This document shows positions 39,257-51,048 of a stretch of 64,000 nucleotides of DNA, one piece after another. The position numbers were made by a program, and so were the translations under genes. The notes under the pieces are model-generated. The model was not told the origin of the DNA. It made no database searches and saw only the letters and a program-made list of their open reading frames with translations. Within the stretch, counting starts at the first letter, position 1; the number at the start of each line of letters is the position of its first letter. This DNA is from Marinomonas foliarum (GTDB lineage Bacteria > Pseudomonadota > Gammaproteobacteria > Pseudomonadales > Marinomonadaceae), in contig NZ_QPJQ01000002.1 of NCBI RefSeq assembly GCF_003337275.1, positions 1 through 64,000 of the forward strand, in the 5' to 3' direction.

Positions 39257-40240
39257 ATGTTCAAAGGTTTATTGATCACCCAAGAAGACAAGAAAAGCAC
39301 AGCATCCGTGGTTGAACTGCAGGAAGATCAGCTGCCAGAAGGTGATGTGTTGATTGAAGTGCATTACAGCACCTTAAATTACAAAGACGGCTTAGCTATC
39401 ACTGGTAAGTCTCCTGTTGTGCGTTCTTTTCCTATGGTGCCTGGAATCGATCTAGTCGGTAAAATTCTACAAAGCGATTCTGAGCGCTTCTCTGAAGGCG
39501 ATTTCGTCATACTGAATGGTTTTGGTGTGGGTGAAATGCATTGGGGCGGTTTGGCTCAAAAAGCACGACTCAAAAGCGAGTGGCTCATTCCGCTTCCAAA
39601 AGGTATAGATGCCAAGCATTCTATGGCAATAGGTACAGCGGGTTATACCGCTATGTTGTCGGTAATTGCTCTTGAAAAACAAGGTGTTACGCCTGATTCA
39701 GGCGAAGTATTAGTGACAGGCGCCAACGGTGGCGTTGGCAGTTTTGCGATTCGCCTACTGAACCGTCTTGGCTATCACGTTGTTGCTTCTACTGGACGAA
39801 TGGAAGAAAGCGACTATTTGAAAAGCCTTGGTGCGAGCGACATCATCGACCGGAATACACTGTCTGAGCAGGGCAAGCCGTTGCAAAAAGAGCGTTGGGC
39901 TGGCGTCATCGACTGTGTTGGCAGTCACACTTTAGTTAATGCCTGTGCCACTACCAAATACGGCGGTGTGGTGACGTGTTGTGGCTTAGCACAAGGCATG
40001 GACTTCCCTGCTTCTGTAGCACCTTTCATTTTACGAGGCATCAAGCTGATTGGTATCGACAGCGTCATGCGGCCATTACAAGACCGCATTGAAGCATGGC
40101 AACGTTTGAGCGAACTGCTACAGCCAGAAGATTTTGACAGCATGAGCGAAGAAATCGGCTTGGACGATGTCGTAGAAACGGCTAATAAATTACTTGAAGG
40201 CAAAGTACGAGGTCGTGTATTGGTGAATGTTAAGGCTTAG
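39257..40240 (+). CDS. acuI: Acryloyl-CoA reductase (AcuI/YhdH family)
   Basis: A 327-residue zinc-free medium-chain reductase that converts acryloyl-CoA to propanoyl-CoA with NADPH, removing a toxic product of acrylate and DMSP breakdown. YhdH/AcuI marks are YSTLNYKDGLA, PGIDLVGKI and the nucleotide loop TGANGGVGSFA. A GGAGG ribosome-binding site precedes the ATG. The linked AcuR-like regulator and matched operators support AcuI rather than a general quinone reductase. No DMSP lyase or CoA-ligase gene lies in the window. Confidence 0.88.
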   Translation: MFKGLLITQEDKKSTASVVELQEDQLPEGDVLIEVHYSTLNYKDGLAITGKSPVVRSFPMVPGIDLVGKILQSDSERFSEGDFVILNGFGVGEMHWGGLAQKARLKSEWLIPLPKGIDAKHSMAIGTAGYTAMLSVIALEKQGVTPDSGEVLVTGANGGVGSFAIRLLNRLGYHVVASTGRMEESDYLKSLGASDIIDRNTLSEQGKPLQKERWAGVIDCVGSHTLVNACATTKYGGVVTCCGLAQGMDFPASVAPFILRGIKLIGIDSVMRPLQDRIEAWQRLSELLQPEDFDSMSEEIGLDDVVETANKLLEGKVRGRVLVNVKA

Positions 40241-40271
40241 ATTCAAATATACAACTAACTGAAAAATGGCA

Positions 40272-40308
40272 AAAAAAGGTTGATGAGCAAGTGTTCATCA
40301 ACCTTTTT
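40272..40308. terminator. Bidirectional terminator between acuI and mnmE
   Basis: GGTTGATGA (40278-40286) pairs with TTCATCAACC (40294-40303), flanked by an A run and a T run. It serves both convergent genes. Confidence 0.88.
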
Positions 40309-40311
40309 CCA

Positions 40312-41691
40312 TTATTTCCCAATACAGAACGAGCCAAAGATGCGGCCTAGCAGGTCATCGCTGGTGAAAGCACCGGTGATTTCGCTAAGCGCTTGTTGGG
40401 CTTCTTTCAGATCTTCAGCCAGCAATTCCCCTGCGCCGTAACCGTGCAGTTGCTCATAGCCTGCGTCTAAAAAGCGGTTAGCTTTGTTGAGGGCTTCTAT
40501 GTGACGACGACGAGCGATAAAGCCCCCTTCAGTCGTGCTGTCGAAGCCCATGACGGCTTTGAGATGTTCGGTCAGGTCGTTAACGCCCTCTCCTGTTTTT
40601 GCCGATAGAGAGATCACAGAGACGCCTGAGACCATTTCGATGCCTGTGCTTTCTTTGGTTAAGTCGACTTTGTTACGCACCAAGGTTAGGTGTTTAGTAT
40701 CGCCTAGTTTCTCCATAAATTCTGGCCAGATTTCACTTGGGTCTTTTGAATCAATAGATTGGCTGTCGACCATCATTAAGATGCGATCTGCTTTACTGAT
40801 TTCGTCCCATGCGCGCTGAATACCAATGCGCTCTACTTCGTCTGGGCTGTCGCGTAAGCCTGCTGTGTCGATAATGTGCAGCGGCATGCCATCTAAGTGA
40901 ATATGTTCACGCAAGACATCACGAGTGGTGCCTTCGATGTTAGTGACAATGGCGGATTCTTTGCCAGATAAAGCGTTTAGTAAGCTAGATTTACCCGCAT
41001 TGGGGCGCCCTGCAATAACCACGCTCATGCCTTCGCGAATCAAGGCGCCTTGGTTGGCTTCTTTAAGCACTTCGATTAGCTTGTTTTTAATGTCTGCCAG
41101 TTCAGTGGCAACTTTGCCGTCACCGATGAAGTCGATTTCTTCTTCTGGAAAATCAATTGCAGCTTCAACGTAAATACGCAGGTGAATCAAGGCTTCGACC
41201 AATTCATCAACGCGTGTAGAGAAGGCACCTTGCAAGGAGCGTAGCGCACATTTAGCGGCTTGCTCCGAAGTGCTGTCGATCAAATCGGCAATGGCTTCCG
41301 CTTGGGTTAAGTCCATCTTGTCGTTCATAAAGGCGCGTTCAGAGAATTCACCTGGGCGGGCTAAACGTGCGCCAAGAGCAACACAATGGCTTAGCAGCAT
41401 GTCCATAATGACCGGACCACCGTGACCTTGTAGTTCAAAGATGTCTTCGCCAGTAAACGAGTTTGGTCCTGGGAAATATAAGGCGATGCCTTCATCAAGT
41501 TGTTCTTGATTCGTTGTTTTGAATGGCACGTAATGGGCGTAACGTGGTTTAGGTTCAAATCCCAAAATTTGTTGGGCGATGGCAAGGCTTTTGGGGCCTG
41601 ATAAACGAATGATGCCTACGCCACCTCGGCCGGGAGCTGTGGCTTGTGCGGCAATGGTGTCTTGGTCTGTGGCGTATTGGAAATCAGTCAT
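40312..41691 (-). CDS. mnmE: tRNA modification GTPase MnmE
   Basis: A 459-residue GTPase that acts with MnmG on wobble uridine of tRNA. The N-terminal folate-binding domain opens with [22 protein letters not shown]. The G domain shows [29 protein letters not shown] and NKVDL. The C-terminus is CIGK, the catalytic CxGK motif. I chose the ATG at 41691; the frame runs two codons further to a TTG. Confidence 0.95.
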   Translation of the reverse strand: MTDFQYATDQDTIAAQATAPGRGGVGIIRLSGPKSLAIAQQILGFEPKPRYAHYVPFKTTNQEQLDEGIALYFPGPNSFTGEDIFELQGHGGPVIMDMLLSHCVALGARLARPGEFSERAFMNDKMDLTQAEAIADLIDSTSEQAAKCALRSLQGAFSTRVDELVEALIHLRIYVEAAIDFPEEEIDFIGDGKVATELADIKNKLIEVLKEANQGALIREGMSVVIAGRPNAGKSSLLNALSGKESAIVTNIEGTTRDVLREHIHLDGMPLHIIDTAGLRDSPDEVERIGIQRAWDEISKADRILMMVDSQSIDSKDPSEIWPEFMEKLGDTKHLTLVRNKVDLTKESTGIEMVSGVSVISLSAKTGEGVNDLTEHLKAVMGFDSTTEGGFIARRRHIEALNKANRFLDAGYEQLHGYGAGELLAEDLKEAQQALSEITGAFTSDDLLGRIFGSFCIGK

Positions 41692-41772
41692 AATCAAACT
41701 CTGTGCAATAAAAGTAATGTATCTAGGTTGGTGCCATTGTCCGTTAGCTGAGGGATCAAGGCAATCTAAACG

Positions 41773-41803
41773 TAAAAAAGGCCTCCCAATGGGAAGCCTT
41801 TTT
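41773..41803. terminator. Terminator of the rpmH-rnpA-yidC unit
   Basis: AAAAAGGCCTCCC, a short loop and GGGAAGCCTTTTT, with one mismatch, ~25 bases past the yidC stop. T runs occur on both strands. Confidence 0.88.
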
Positions 41804-41828
41804 AATCAAAACCTAAGCCTATTTAGTA

Positions 41829-43484
41829 TCAGGCTTCTTTTTCGATGCGTTTTGTAATCACATATTGTTGCAATATGGATAAGGTGTTGTTCGTTACCCA
41901 GTATAGAACCAAACCAGCTGGGAACCACAAGAAGAAGATGGAGAATGCCACTGGCATGATCTTCATGATTCGAGCTTGCATTGGATCTGGAGGCGTAGGG
42001 TTAAGTGATTGTTGAACAAACATACTAATACCCATCAAGATTGGCAGGATAAAGAATGGGTCCATCACTGATAAATCGTGAATCCACAGGAAGAACGGCG
42101 CATGGCGCAATTCAACAGATTCCATCAATACCCAGTATAACGAAAGGAAAACCGGCATTTGTACTAAGATTGGCAAGCACCCACCCAGAGGGTTGATTTT
42201 TTCTTTCTTGTACAGCGCCATCATTTCTTGCGACATCTTCTGACGATCATCACCATACTGGTCTTTCAGTTTGGCAATTTCTGGGCCGAATTTACGCATT
42301 TTCGCCATAGAACGGTAGCTTGTTGCTGATAGCTTGAAAAAGACTGCTTTTACACAGACCACAACCAAGATAATCGCGATGCCCCAGTTAATAACGAATG
42401 ACTGAATTAGAGTAAGCAACCAGAATAGTGGTTTAGCCAACCACCATAACCAGCCGTAATCGACGGTCAAATCTAGGTTTGTAGCGGTTTCTTCAAGGTG
42501 GTCTTGTAATTTTGGACCTACATAGAAAGTAGAGCTCAATGTACCTTGTTTGCCTGCTGCAATTTCTACTGGCGTACCAGTGAAACCAATGATGTTGAAG
42601 TCGCCATTAGTACGAGCTTGCAATGTCACTTTTTGACCTTGCTCTGGAACCCAAGCAGACACGAAATAGTGCTGAAGTACCGCAACCCAACCTTGAGTCG
42701 TGGTTGTTTTAACAGGCTCTTCTTTCATATCAGAGAAAGAGATCTTGTTGTATTTCGTCTGTTCGTCAGAAATCGCACCACCAAGGTAAGGCTGTAGGCC
42801 CATGCTCGTTGCTTGGCTTGGATCTGGCGTATTATCACGTTTGATCTGAGCAAATAGATTACCACGCCATGTATTAGATGAAGCGTTGTCTACTGTGATC
42901 AATTGACGAATACGGTATTTACCCTTCATAAAGCGGAAAGTTTTTGTATATTTCACGCCTTGAGCATCTGTGTAGTAAAGGTTCACATCAAGAGAATCTT
43001 CACCTTCCGCTAAGGAATAAGCGGTTTTTTCAGATTGGTAAACTGGACGACCTTCAGGAGAAGCGTCTGGACCATTTTGTCCAACTAGGCCACTTTGAGT
43101 CACATAAGTGCGCTCGCTGCCATCTTCTAAAATAACAAATGGATCAGGCTTGCCTAATTCTTTTTTATATTGAAGAAGAGCGGCTTCAACCAAATCACCA
43201 CCGACTGGATTGATCGCAACACGAAGGGTATCGGTTGTGACTTGAATCAACTTCCCAGGTGCGATTTTTGTCACACTTTGTGGGATTTCGGCATTGGCTT
43301 CGGTTGTGCTTTGAATTGCCGAAGGCAAATCATCGCTCATTTGAGAGTTTATCTCAGATTGAGATTGTGTGCTTTGAGCTACGCTTTGAGTGGACTGAGG
43401 ACCATAATCTTGGCTCCACTGTAAAAACAGTAGGTAGCCACTGATAAAAAGCGCACCCCATAAAAAGTAACGTCTGAAATCCAT
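41829..43484 (-). CDS. yidC: Membrane protein insertase YidC
   Basis: A 551-residue insertase. It starts with the membrane anchor MDFRRYFLWGALFISGYLLFLQW, then a large periplasmic domain, then the conserved C-terminal membrane core (PLFWLLTLIQSFVINWGIAI; INPLGGCLPILVQMPVF; FPAGLVLYWVTNN). I chose the ATG at 43484; a TTG three codons earlier is the alternative. It follows rnpA with only ~94 bases between them; the small gene yidD that commonly lies here is missing. Confidence 0.95.
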   Translation of the reverse strand: MDFRRYFLWGALFISGYLLFLQWSQDYGPQSTQSVAQSTQSQSEINSQMSDDLPSAIQSTTEANAEIPQSVTKIAPGKLIQVTTDTLRVAINPVGGDLVEAALLQYKKELGKPDPFVILEDGSERTYVTQSGLVGQNGPDASPEGRPVYQSEKTAYSLAEGEDSLDVNLYYTDAQGVKYTKTFRFMKGKYRIRQLITVDNASSNTWRGNLFAQIKRDNTPDPSQATSMGLQPYLGGAISDEQTKYNKISFSDMKEEPVKTTTTQGWVAVLQHYFVSAWVPEQGQKVTLQARTNGDFNIIGFTGTPVEIAAGKQGTLSSTFYVGPKLQDHLEETATNLDLTVDYGWLWWLAKPLFWLLTLIQSFVINWGIAIILVVVCVKAVFFKLSATSYRSMAKMRKFGPEIAKLKDQYGDDRQKMSQEMMALYKKEKINPLGGCLPILVQMPVFLSLYWVLMESVELRHAPFFLWIHDLSVMDPFFILPILMGISMFVQQSLNPTPPDPMQARIMKIMPVAFSIFFLWFPAGLVLYWVTNNTLSILQQYVITKRIEKEA

Positions 43485-43578
43485 GGTATTCAACTAATTT
43501 GTTTGGTTGGACAATAGGTTCACAGAACCCTTATAAAAATCACGCGCTATTAAACCAGCCTTTGGCAGTTTTTTCAGC

Positions 43579-43977
43579 CTATTTCTGTCTAGTTTGGTCG
43601 CGTTTTTTATTTTGAGCAGGTTTTTGAGCTTTTTTTGCCAATTGATCCCACGCTTTGTCGAGTCGTTTGTGCAAATCAGCATTTTCCAGCTCTTTGATAC
43701 CTTGTCTTGCTAGGAAGACAATATCAAGACCTGAAAGTGGTATTTTGTGGTGACGAAAGGAATCACGCACCAAGCGTTTGATACGATTCCTGCCTACCGC
43801 GCGTTTATCCGTTTTTTTGGACACAATAAGACCCAGTCGAGCTTGGTCATCATCTCGTTTTCGTGCCAATAAAAGGAATTCGCCTGCGAAGACTTTGGAG
43901 GAGGTGTCGTTAAAGACAGATTGATAATCCCCGGCATTCAGAAGTCTGACATGCCGAGGAAAACAATAGTCGGTCAT
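43579..43977 (-). CDS. rnpA: Ribonuclease P protein component
   Basis: A 132-residue protein subunit of RNase P. It has FPRHVRLLNAGDYQSVF at the start and the RNA-binding signature KRAVGRNRIKRLVRDSFR in the middle. The C-terminal tail is unusually basic and rich in Lys/Gln (KKAQKPAQNKKRDQTRQK). It starts eight bases after the rpmH stop. Confidence 0.95.
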   Translation of the reverse strand: MTDYCFPRHVRLLNAGDYQSVFNDTSSKVFAGEFLLLARKRDDDQARLGLIVSKKTDKRAVGRNRIKRLVRDSFRHHKIPLSGLDIVFLARQGIKELENADLHKRLDKAWDQLAKKAQKPAQNKKRDQTRQK

Positions 43978-43985
43978 TAGCGTGC

Positions 43986-44120
43986 TTATGCGCTTAGAAC
44001 CTTGCGTCCGCGAGCACGACGACGAGCGACGATTTGACGTCCGCTTTTAGTAGCCATACGAGCACGGAAACCGTGGTTGCGTTTGCGTTTTAGAACGCTA
44101 GGTTGGAAAGTTCTTTTCAT
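43986..44120 (-). CDS. rpmH: 50S ribosomal protein L34
   Basis: The 44-residue protein from [14 protein letters not shown] to [12 protein letters not shown], an almost invariant family. The open frame extends upstream by 18 codons but the L34 start is unmistakable. It heads the rpmH-rnpA-yidC unit, with a promoter at 44209-44237. Confidence 0.97.
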   Translation of the reverse strand: MKRTFQPSVLKRKRNHGFRARMATKSGRQIVARRRARGRKVLSA

Positions 44121-44208
44121 CTTAATTCTCTCACTGAATGCAGTGTTTGAGTTTTGAGGGTTAGCGGTCGCCAAGCCTCTACATTTGATTGGTCAAATCA
44201 GGGCGCGG

Positions 44209-44237
44209 ATTTTAGAGCCTTTCCTCAGTAAATTCAA
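44209..44237 (-). promoter_or_regulatory. Sigma70-type promoter of rpmH-rnpA-yidC
   Basis: On the minus strand TTGAAT (44237-44232), a 17-base spacer and TAAAAT (44214-44209), about 90 bases upstream of rpmH. Confidence 0.7.
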
Positions 44238-44239
44238 TG

Positions 44240-44633
44240 CTTCTAGGCGCAAAATTATTAAATAAATAGCTTCACAATTCATTAAGCACTTACACACAGA
44301 CTTCTACCTTAGTGGTGGATAAAGAAAAAATCATTTTGATATCTTATCCACAGAAGGTTTTTTTAATTAGTTATTGTGTATAAAAATCAAAAAGATAAAA
44401 AATATCTTACTTGTGCAAAACATAAAAATAAACCAATGTTAATATGTGTATAACTATCTCCTTTATGCACACGAGAAATATTTTATCTACCGATGTGCAT
44501 AACCTCTTGTGTTATTAACATTTTTGAATTTATAGAGTTGTGTGCCTTATTTTCCATTTATATGTGGATAACTTTTATTGTCCGATGTAAAATCCGCTTC
44601 TTGTCTGTCACTCAACCAGGGAGTACGTTTACA
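44240..44633. other. oriC: Candidate chromosomal replication origin (oriC), rpmH-dnaA gap
   Basis: Six perfect DnaA boxes (TTATNCACA) lie within ~230 bases: 44344-44352 and 44463-44471 on the plus strand, and 44375-44383, 44445-44453, 44494-44502 and 44563-44571 on the minus strand. One-mismatch boxes lie at about 44313 and 44412. AT-rich runs fill the spaces. In Pseudomonas the functional origin lies in exactly this gap, so this is the stronger of the two candidates in the window. The box at 44563 is close to the dnaA start and could also serve dnaA autoregulation. Confidence 0.85.
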
Positions 44634-46184
44634 GTGTCTTTGGAGCATTGGAATCTTTGCCTGCAGCGTTTGCAGGGTGAGTTTTCCACATCTCAGTTCA
44701 ACACTTGGATTCGTCCATTACAGGCTGAAATGATGCCTAATGGAGAATTGCGCCTGAGCGCACCAAACCGATTCGTGTTGGATTGGGTGAGTAACAAATA
44801 TCAAACGCGCATAAAAGAGTTATTGTCTGAATTTGCGGGTGATGACCTTGCTCCTGCTTTAAAGCTGGAAGTTAAAGCTCAAAACTTCGCTCAAACGAAT
44901 CAGATGTCGCCGCCACCGCCTCCAGTTTCAAGCGAACCGGTTATCAGCCCTTTAAATAATGAAGTCGCAAGAGAATCTGGTTATCGTCCTGGCTTTGGTT
45001 TAATGGATGAAGAAGATGGGCCGCCACATGCCGATCTCGAATTTGAAGCGCCATTAACTTTGTCTGGCACAGGGTTACGCGGTGAACTTGAACCTTATGA
45101 ACAGGGGCAACTGCCGTTAACGGCGCCCAAACGTAAAGTACAAGTTGAAGGTGGTATTAACCACGGCGCGAACCTGAATAATTCTTTTACCTTTGATAAC
45201 TTCATCGAGGGTAAATCGAACCAGCTGGCTCATGCCGCAGCCCTACAAGTTGCTGAAAATCCAGGCGGTGCTTATAACCCCCTCTTTATATACGGTGGGG
45301 TTGGATTAGGTAAAACTCACTTAATGCAAGCCGTCGGTACTGAGATGATGCGTCACAATCCGAATGCTAAGGTGGTTTACCTGCATTCCGAGCGTTTTGT
45401 TGCCGATATGGTAAAGGCTTTGCAGTTAAACGCGATTAACGACTTTAAACGTTATTATCGTTCTGTGGATGCCTTACTTATTGATGATATTCAATTTTTT
45501 GCCGGTAAAGACAGAACCCAAGAAGAGTTTTTCCACACTTTTAATGCCTTGTTAGAAGGCGGACAGCAGATGATTTTGACCTGTGACCGCTACCCTAAAG
45601 AAATTCAAGGTCTGGAAGATCGCCTGAAATCGCGTTTTGGCTGGGGTTTAACTGTCGCTATCGAGCCTCCAGAATTAGAAACTCGTGTGGCTATTTTGAT
45701 GCGTAAAGCAGATGAAAGTGGCATCAAGTTATCTTACGATTCTGCTTTCTTTATTGCGCAGAAAATCCGCTCCAACGTGCGAGAGCTAGAAGGTGCACTA
45801 AAACGTGTTATCGCTAACTCGCATTTTACTGGGCGCGCTATTACGCCTGATTTTGTGCGTGAGTCGTTAAAAGACCTTTTGGCCTTGCAAGACAAGCTAG
45901 TTAACATTGATAATATCCAGCGAATTGTCGCGGAATATTATAAAATTAAGATCAGTGATCTGTTGTCCAAACGTCGTAGTCGTTCAGTGGCTCGTCCTCG
46001 TCAAGTGGCGATGTCATTAGCAAAAGAATTGACCAACCACAGTTTGCCAGAAATTGGTGATGCGTTTGGTGGACGAGATCATACGACTGCATTGCATGCG
46101 ATTCGTAAGATCAAAGAGCTGCAAGACACCGATTCGGATATCCGTGAAGACTATAAACAATTGATGCGAATCCTGACCACCTGA
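44634..46184 (+). CDS. dnaA: Chromosomal replication initiator DnaA
   Basis: A 516-residue AAA+ initiator that binds DnaA boxes. I place the start at a GTG (44634), giving (M)[13 protein letters not shown], the usual DnaA beginning, with GGGAG upstream. The open frame runs 47 codons further through the DnaA boxes and is not credible. Walker A is GGVGLGKTH, Walker [10 protein letters not shown], and the DNA-binding signature [11 protein letters not shown] is near the end. The variable linker (domain II) is long, about 85-180, and rich in Pro/Glu. Confidence 0.96.
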   Translation: MSLEHWNLCLQRLQGEFSTSQFNTWIRPLQAEMMPNGELRLSAPNRFVLDWVSNKYQTRIKELLSEFAGDDLAPALKLEVKAQNFAQTNQMSPPPPPVSSEPVISPLNNEVARESGYRPGFGLMDEEDGPPHADLEFEAPLTLSGTGLRGELEPYEQGQLPLTAPKRKVQVEGGINHGANLNNSFTFDNFIEGKSNQLAHAAALQVAENPGGAYNPLFIYGGVGLGKTHLMQAVGTEMMRHNPNAKVVYLHSERFVADMVKALQLNAINDFKRYYRSVDALLIDDIQFFAGKDRTQEEFFHTFNALLEGGQQMILTCDRYPKEIQGLEDRLKSRFGWGLTVAIEPPELETRVAILMRKADESGIKLSYDSAFFIAQKIRSNVRELEGALKRVIANSHFTGRAITPDFVRESLKDLLALQDKLVNIDNIQRIVAEYYKIKISDLLSKRRSRSVARPRQVAMSLAKELTNHSLPEIGDAFGGRDHTTALHAIRKIKELQDTDSDIREDYKQLMRILTT

Positions 46185-46216
46185 TGGTCTAAGACTTTGA
46201 GTTTACGAGGAAAATA

Positions 46217-47314
46217 ATGAAATTTTCAGTCGTCCGCGAGACACTTCTTAAGCCACTTCAACTAGTGGCAGGCGTTGTAGAGCGCAAGCAAACTATGCCT
46301 GTCTTGGCCAATGTATTGGTGGAAGTGAAAGACCAAGTATTAACACTGACTGGCTCTGACTTAGAAGTTGAGTTAGTTGGACATGTGCCATTAGATGAGT
46401 GCGAAGAAGGCCGTATTACCGTGCCTGCTCGCAAGCTAATGGATATTTGCAAAAGCTTACCAGACAGCGCTGTGATTGAATTCACATTGGACGATCAAAA
46501 AGCGGTCATTCGCTCAGGTCGTTCACGTTTTAGCTTGTCTACTTTGCCAGCCGATGAATTCCCGAATATCCAAGATATGCAAGGTGATTTGTCTGTGTCT
46601 ATCGCACAAAACAGCGTGCGTCGATTGATCGACCGTACTGGTTTTGCCATGGCGAACCAAGATGTGCGTTATTACCTTAACGGCATGCTGTTAGAAGTGG
46701 CTGATGGTCAATTACGTGTAGTAGCAACCGATGGACACCGTTTAGCAACGGCTGTTGAAGACGCCCAAGTAAGTGGCGATCTGACGCAAGTTATCGTACC
46801 TCGCAAAGGTGTACTGGAATTAAACCGCTTGCTTAACGATACCGATGAAGTGGTTGAGCTAACGATAGGCACAAACCATATTCGTGCCAAAGTCGCGGAT
46901 TATGTGTTCACTTCTAAGCTAGTTGATGGCAAATTCCCTGATTATCATCGCGTTATTCCTCGTAACAACGAAAAAATAGTTATTGCAGATCGTTTGGAAT
47001 TACGCCAAGTATTCCTACGTGCATCGATTCTTTCTAACGAGAAATACCGTGGCGTGCGTTTGATTCTTTCTAATGGCATGTTGCAAGTCTTTGCTAATAA
47101 CCCAGAGCAAGAAGAAGCTGAAGAATCCGTATTGGTGCAATACCAAGGCGACAATATGGAAGTGGGCTTCAACGTGGGTTATTTATTAGACGTATTGGGT
47201 GTCGTAGACTCTCAGGAAGTACGTTTATCCTTAAACGACTCGAACAGCAGTGCCTTGATCGAAGAAGCTCAAAGTCACGCAGCACAATACGTTGTGATGC
47301 CGATGCGTCTATAA
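46217..47314 (+). CDS. dnaN: DNA polymerase III beta sliding clamp
   Basis: A 365-residue ring-forming clamp. It shows the three repeated clamp folds, with the N-terminal MKFSVVRETLLKPLQLVAGVVERK and the C-terminal YVVMPMRL that lines the client pocket. AGGAAAATA precedes the ATG. It is 32 bases after dnaA. Confidence 0.97.
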   Translation: MKFSVVRETLLKPLQLVAGVVERKQTMPVLANVLVEVKDQVLTLTGSDLEVELVGHVPLDECEEGRITVPARKLMDICKSLPDSAVIEFTLDDQKAVIRSGRSRFSLSTLPADEFPNIQDMQGDLSVSIAQNSVRRLIDRTGFAMANQDVRYYLNGMLLEVADGQLRVVATDGHRLATAVEDAQVSGDLTQVIVPRKGVLELNRLLNDTDEVVELTIGTNHIRAKVADYVFTSKLVDGKFPDYHRVIPRNNEKIVIADRLELRQVFLRASILSNEKYRGVRLILSNGMLQVFANNPEQEEAEESVLVQYQGDNMEVGFNVGYLLDVLGVVDSQEVRLSLNDSNSSALIEEAQSHAAQYVVMPMRL

Positions 47315-47341
47315 TTATCAGCTAGATGAATAGACCTATCA

Positions 47342-47378
47342 CCCTCCAAGCGTTTGAAAGAATCAAATGCTTGGAGGG
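47342..47378. repeat. Long hairpin in the dnaN-recF gap
   Basis: The 16-base arm at 47342-47357 (CCCTCCAAGCGTTTGA) pairs with 47363-47378 with one mismatch and a five-base loop. No T run follows, so it does not look like an intrinsic terminator; it may act in RNA processing or stability. Confidence 0.6.
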
Positions 47379-47412
47379 CTGTCTTCCCTCCCCCAATTAA
47401 GGTTTAAGAGTT

Positions 47413-48519
47413 ATGCCGCTGGTGCGTTTGGACATCTCTCATGTTCGCAACCTTTCTAGTGTGCGCTTTGAACCTTCGCCCCAAGTGAATGTGATCGTTG
47501 GCAAAAATGGCAGCGGTAAAACCTCGGTCTTAGAAGCTATTCACCTTTTGTCTTTTGGCCGATCCTTCCGTAGTCATAAGCACAAAACCTATATTCAGCA
47601 CGAAAACGAAGCATGTATTGTCTTTGCCCAATTACATCAAGATCAAGGCAGCCCAGTGCCCGTTGGCTTGCAACGCTATCGTGATGGTCAGATTGATGTG
47701 CGTATTCAAGGACAACGCGCTCAGTCGGTTATTGAGCTGGCAGAACGTCTTCCTGTACAGCTGATTAACCCCGATGCGTTCCGATTATTAGAAGGATCAC
47801 CAAGCATTCGGCGCCAATTTATTGACTGGGGAGCCTTTCATTTTGATAAAGACTTCATTCAAGCGTGGCGAGGCTGGCAAAAAGCATTAAAACAGCGGAA
47901 TACCTTGCTCAGACGTGGTAAAATATCCCACAGTTTATTAGCGGCATTTGATCAGGAATTGATCCGGCTGGGCGAGCAAGTTAATCAATCTCGAAAAGAC
48001 TATGTGGAAAAGCTAACGCCACATTTCGAGAAGGTTTTATCGCTCTTAACCACAGAGCTTTCAGTGAGTCTTCAGTTCTTTCAAGGCTGGGATGCACAGA
48101 AAAACTTAGCCATGGCTGTGGAAGCGGGACGCGAGCGAGATATTGAGCTTGGTTATACGCATACAGGCCCCCAGCGAGCTGATTTACGTGTGAAAACTGC
48201 AACGGGAGATGCGTTAGACACCTTGTCCCGTGGCCAGCAAAAGTTGGTGGTTTCTGCACTGAAGATTGCTCAAGGACAGTTATTGATCGATATGGGTCGC
48301 CCTCTGGTATTTTTAGTGGATGATTTACCAGCTGAGTTGGACGCCAACCACAGACAGAAACTTTGTCAGTTGTTGGAGTCATTAAACAGCCAAATTTTTA
48401 TTACCAGTGTCGAGCCTGATACAACGGATTTTACTTGGGCCGATACAACCGACGTTCGTCAATTTGCTATGAATAATGGCGAATTGTCTTTATTGAGCAA
48501 AGGTTTGCAGGAGAGTTAA
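47413..48519 (+). CDS. recF: DNA repair/recombination protein RecF
   Basis: A 368-residue SMC-like ATPase that helps load RecA at gaps. Walker A is GKNGSGKTS, the ABC signature region is LSRGQQKLVV, and Walker B VFLVDDLPAELD. It abuts gyrB with no gap, as is usual. Confidence 0.95.
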   Translation: MPLVRLDISHVRNLSSVRFEPSPQVNVIVGKNGSGKTSVLEAIHLLSFGRSFRSHKHKTYIQHENEACIVFAQLHQDQGSPVPVGLQRYRDGQIDVRIQGQRAQSVIELAERLPVQLINPDAFRLLEGSPSIRRQFIDWGAFHFDKDFIQAWRGWQKALKQRNTLLRRGKISHSLLAAFDQELIRLGEQVNQSRKDYVEKLTPHFEKVLSLLTTELSVSLQFFQGWDAQKNLAMAVEAGRERDIELGYTHTGPQRADLRVKTATGDALDTLSRGQQKLVVSALKIAQGQLLIDMGRPLVFLVDDLPAELDANHRQKLCQLLESLNSQIFITSVEPDTTDFTWADTTDVRQFAMNNGELSLLSKGLQES

Positions 48520-50943
<2,424 letters not shown>

Positions 50944-50960
50944 GTTTTCGTTTGATCTAC

Positions 50961-50995
50961 AAAAAAGCCCCATTTCCGATAGAAGTGGGGCTTTT
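50961..50995 (+). terminator. Terminator of gyrB
   Basis: AAAAAAGCCCCA and TGGGGCTTTT arms with a 13-base loop, just past the gyrB stop; A/T runs on both sides could also end the convergent FRG gene. Confidence 0.85.
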
Positions 50996-51048
50996 AAAAA
51001 TGTGTTATGGAAATAATATTATCAATTAAGTTCAAACAGAAGTGATAA

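Noticed and set aside
43494..43682. 62-codon frame between rnpA and yidC as possible yidD
   Set aside because: It overlaps rnpA in another frame and lacks the Cys-rich YidD sequence.
44493..44633. N-terminal extension of dnaA
   Set aside because: The extension runs through the DnaA boxes of oriC; the GTG start gives the standard protein.
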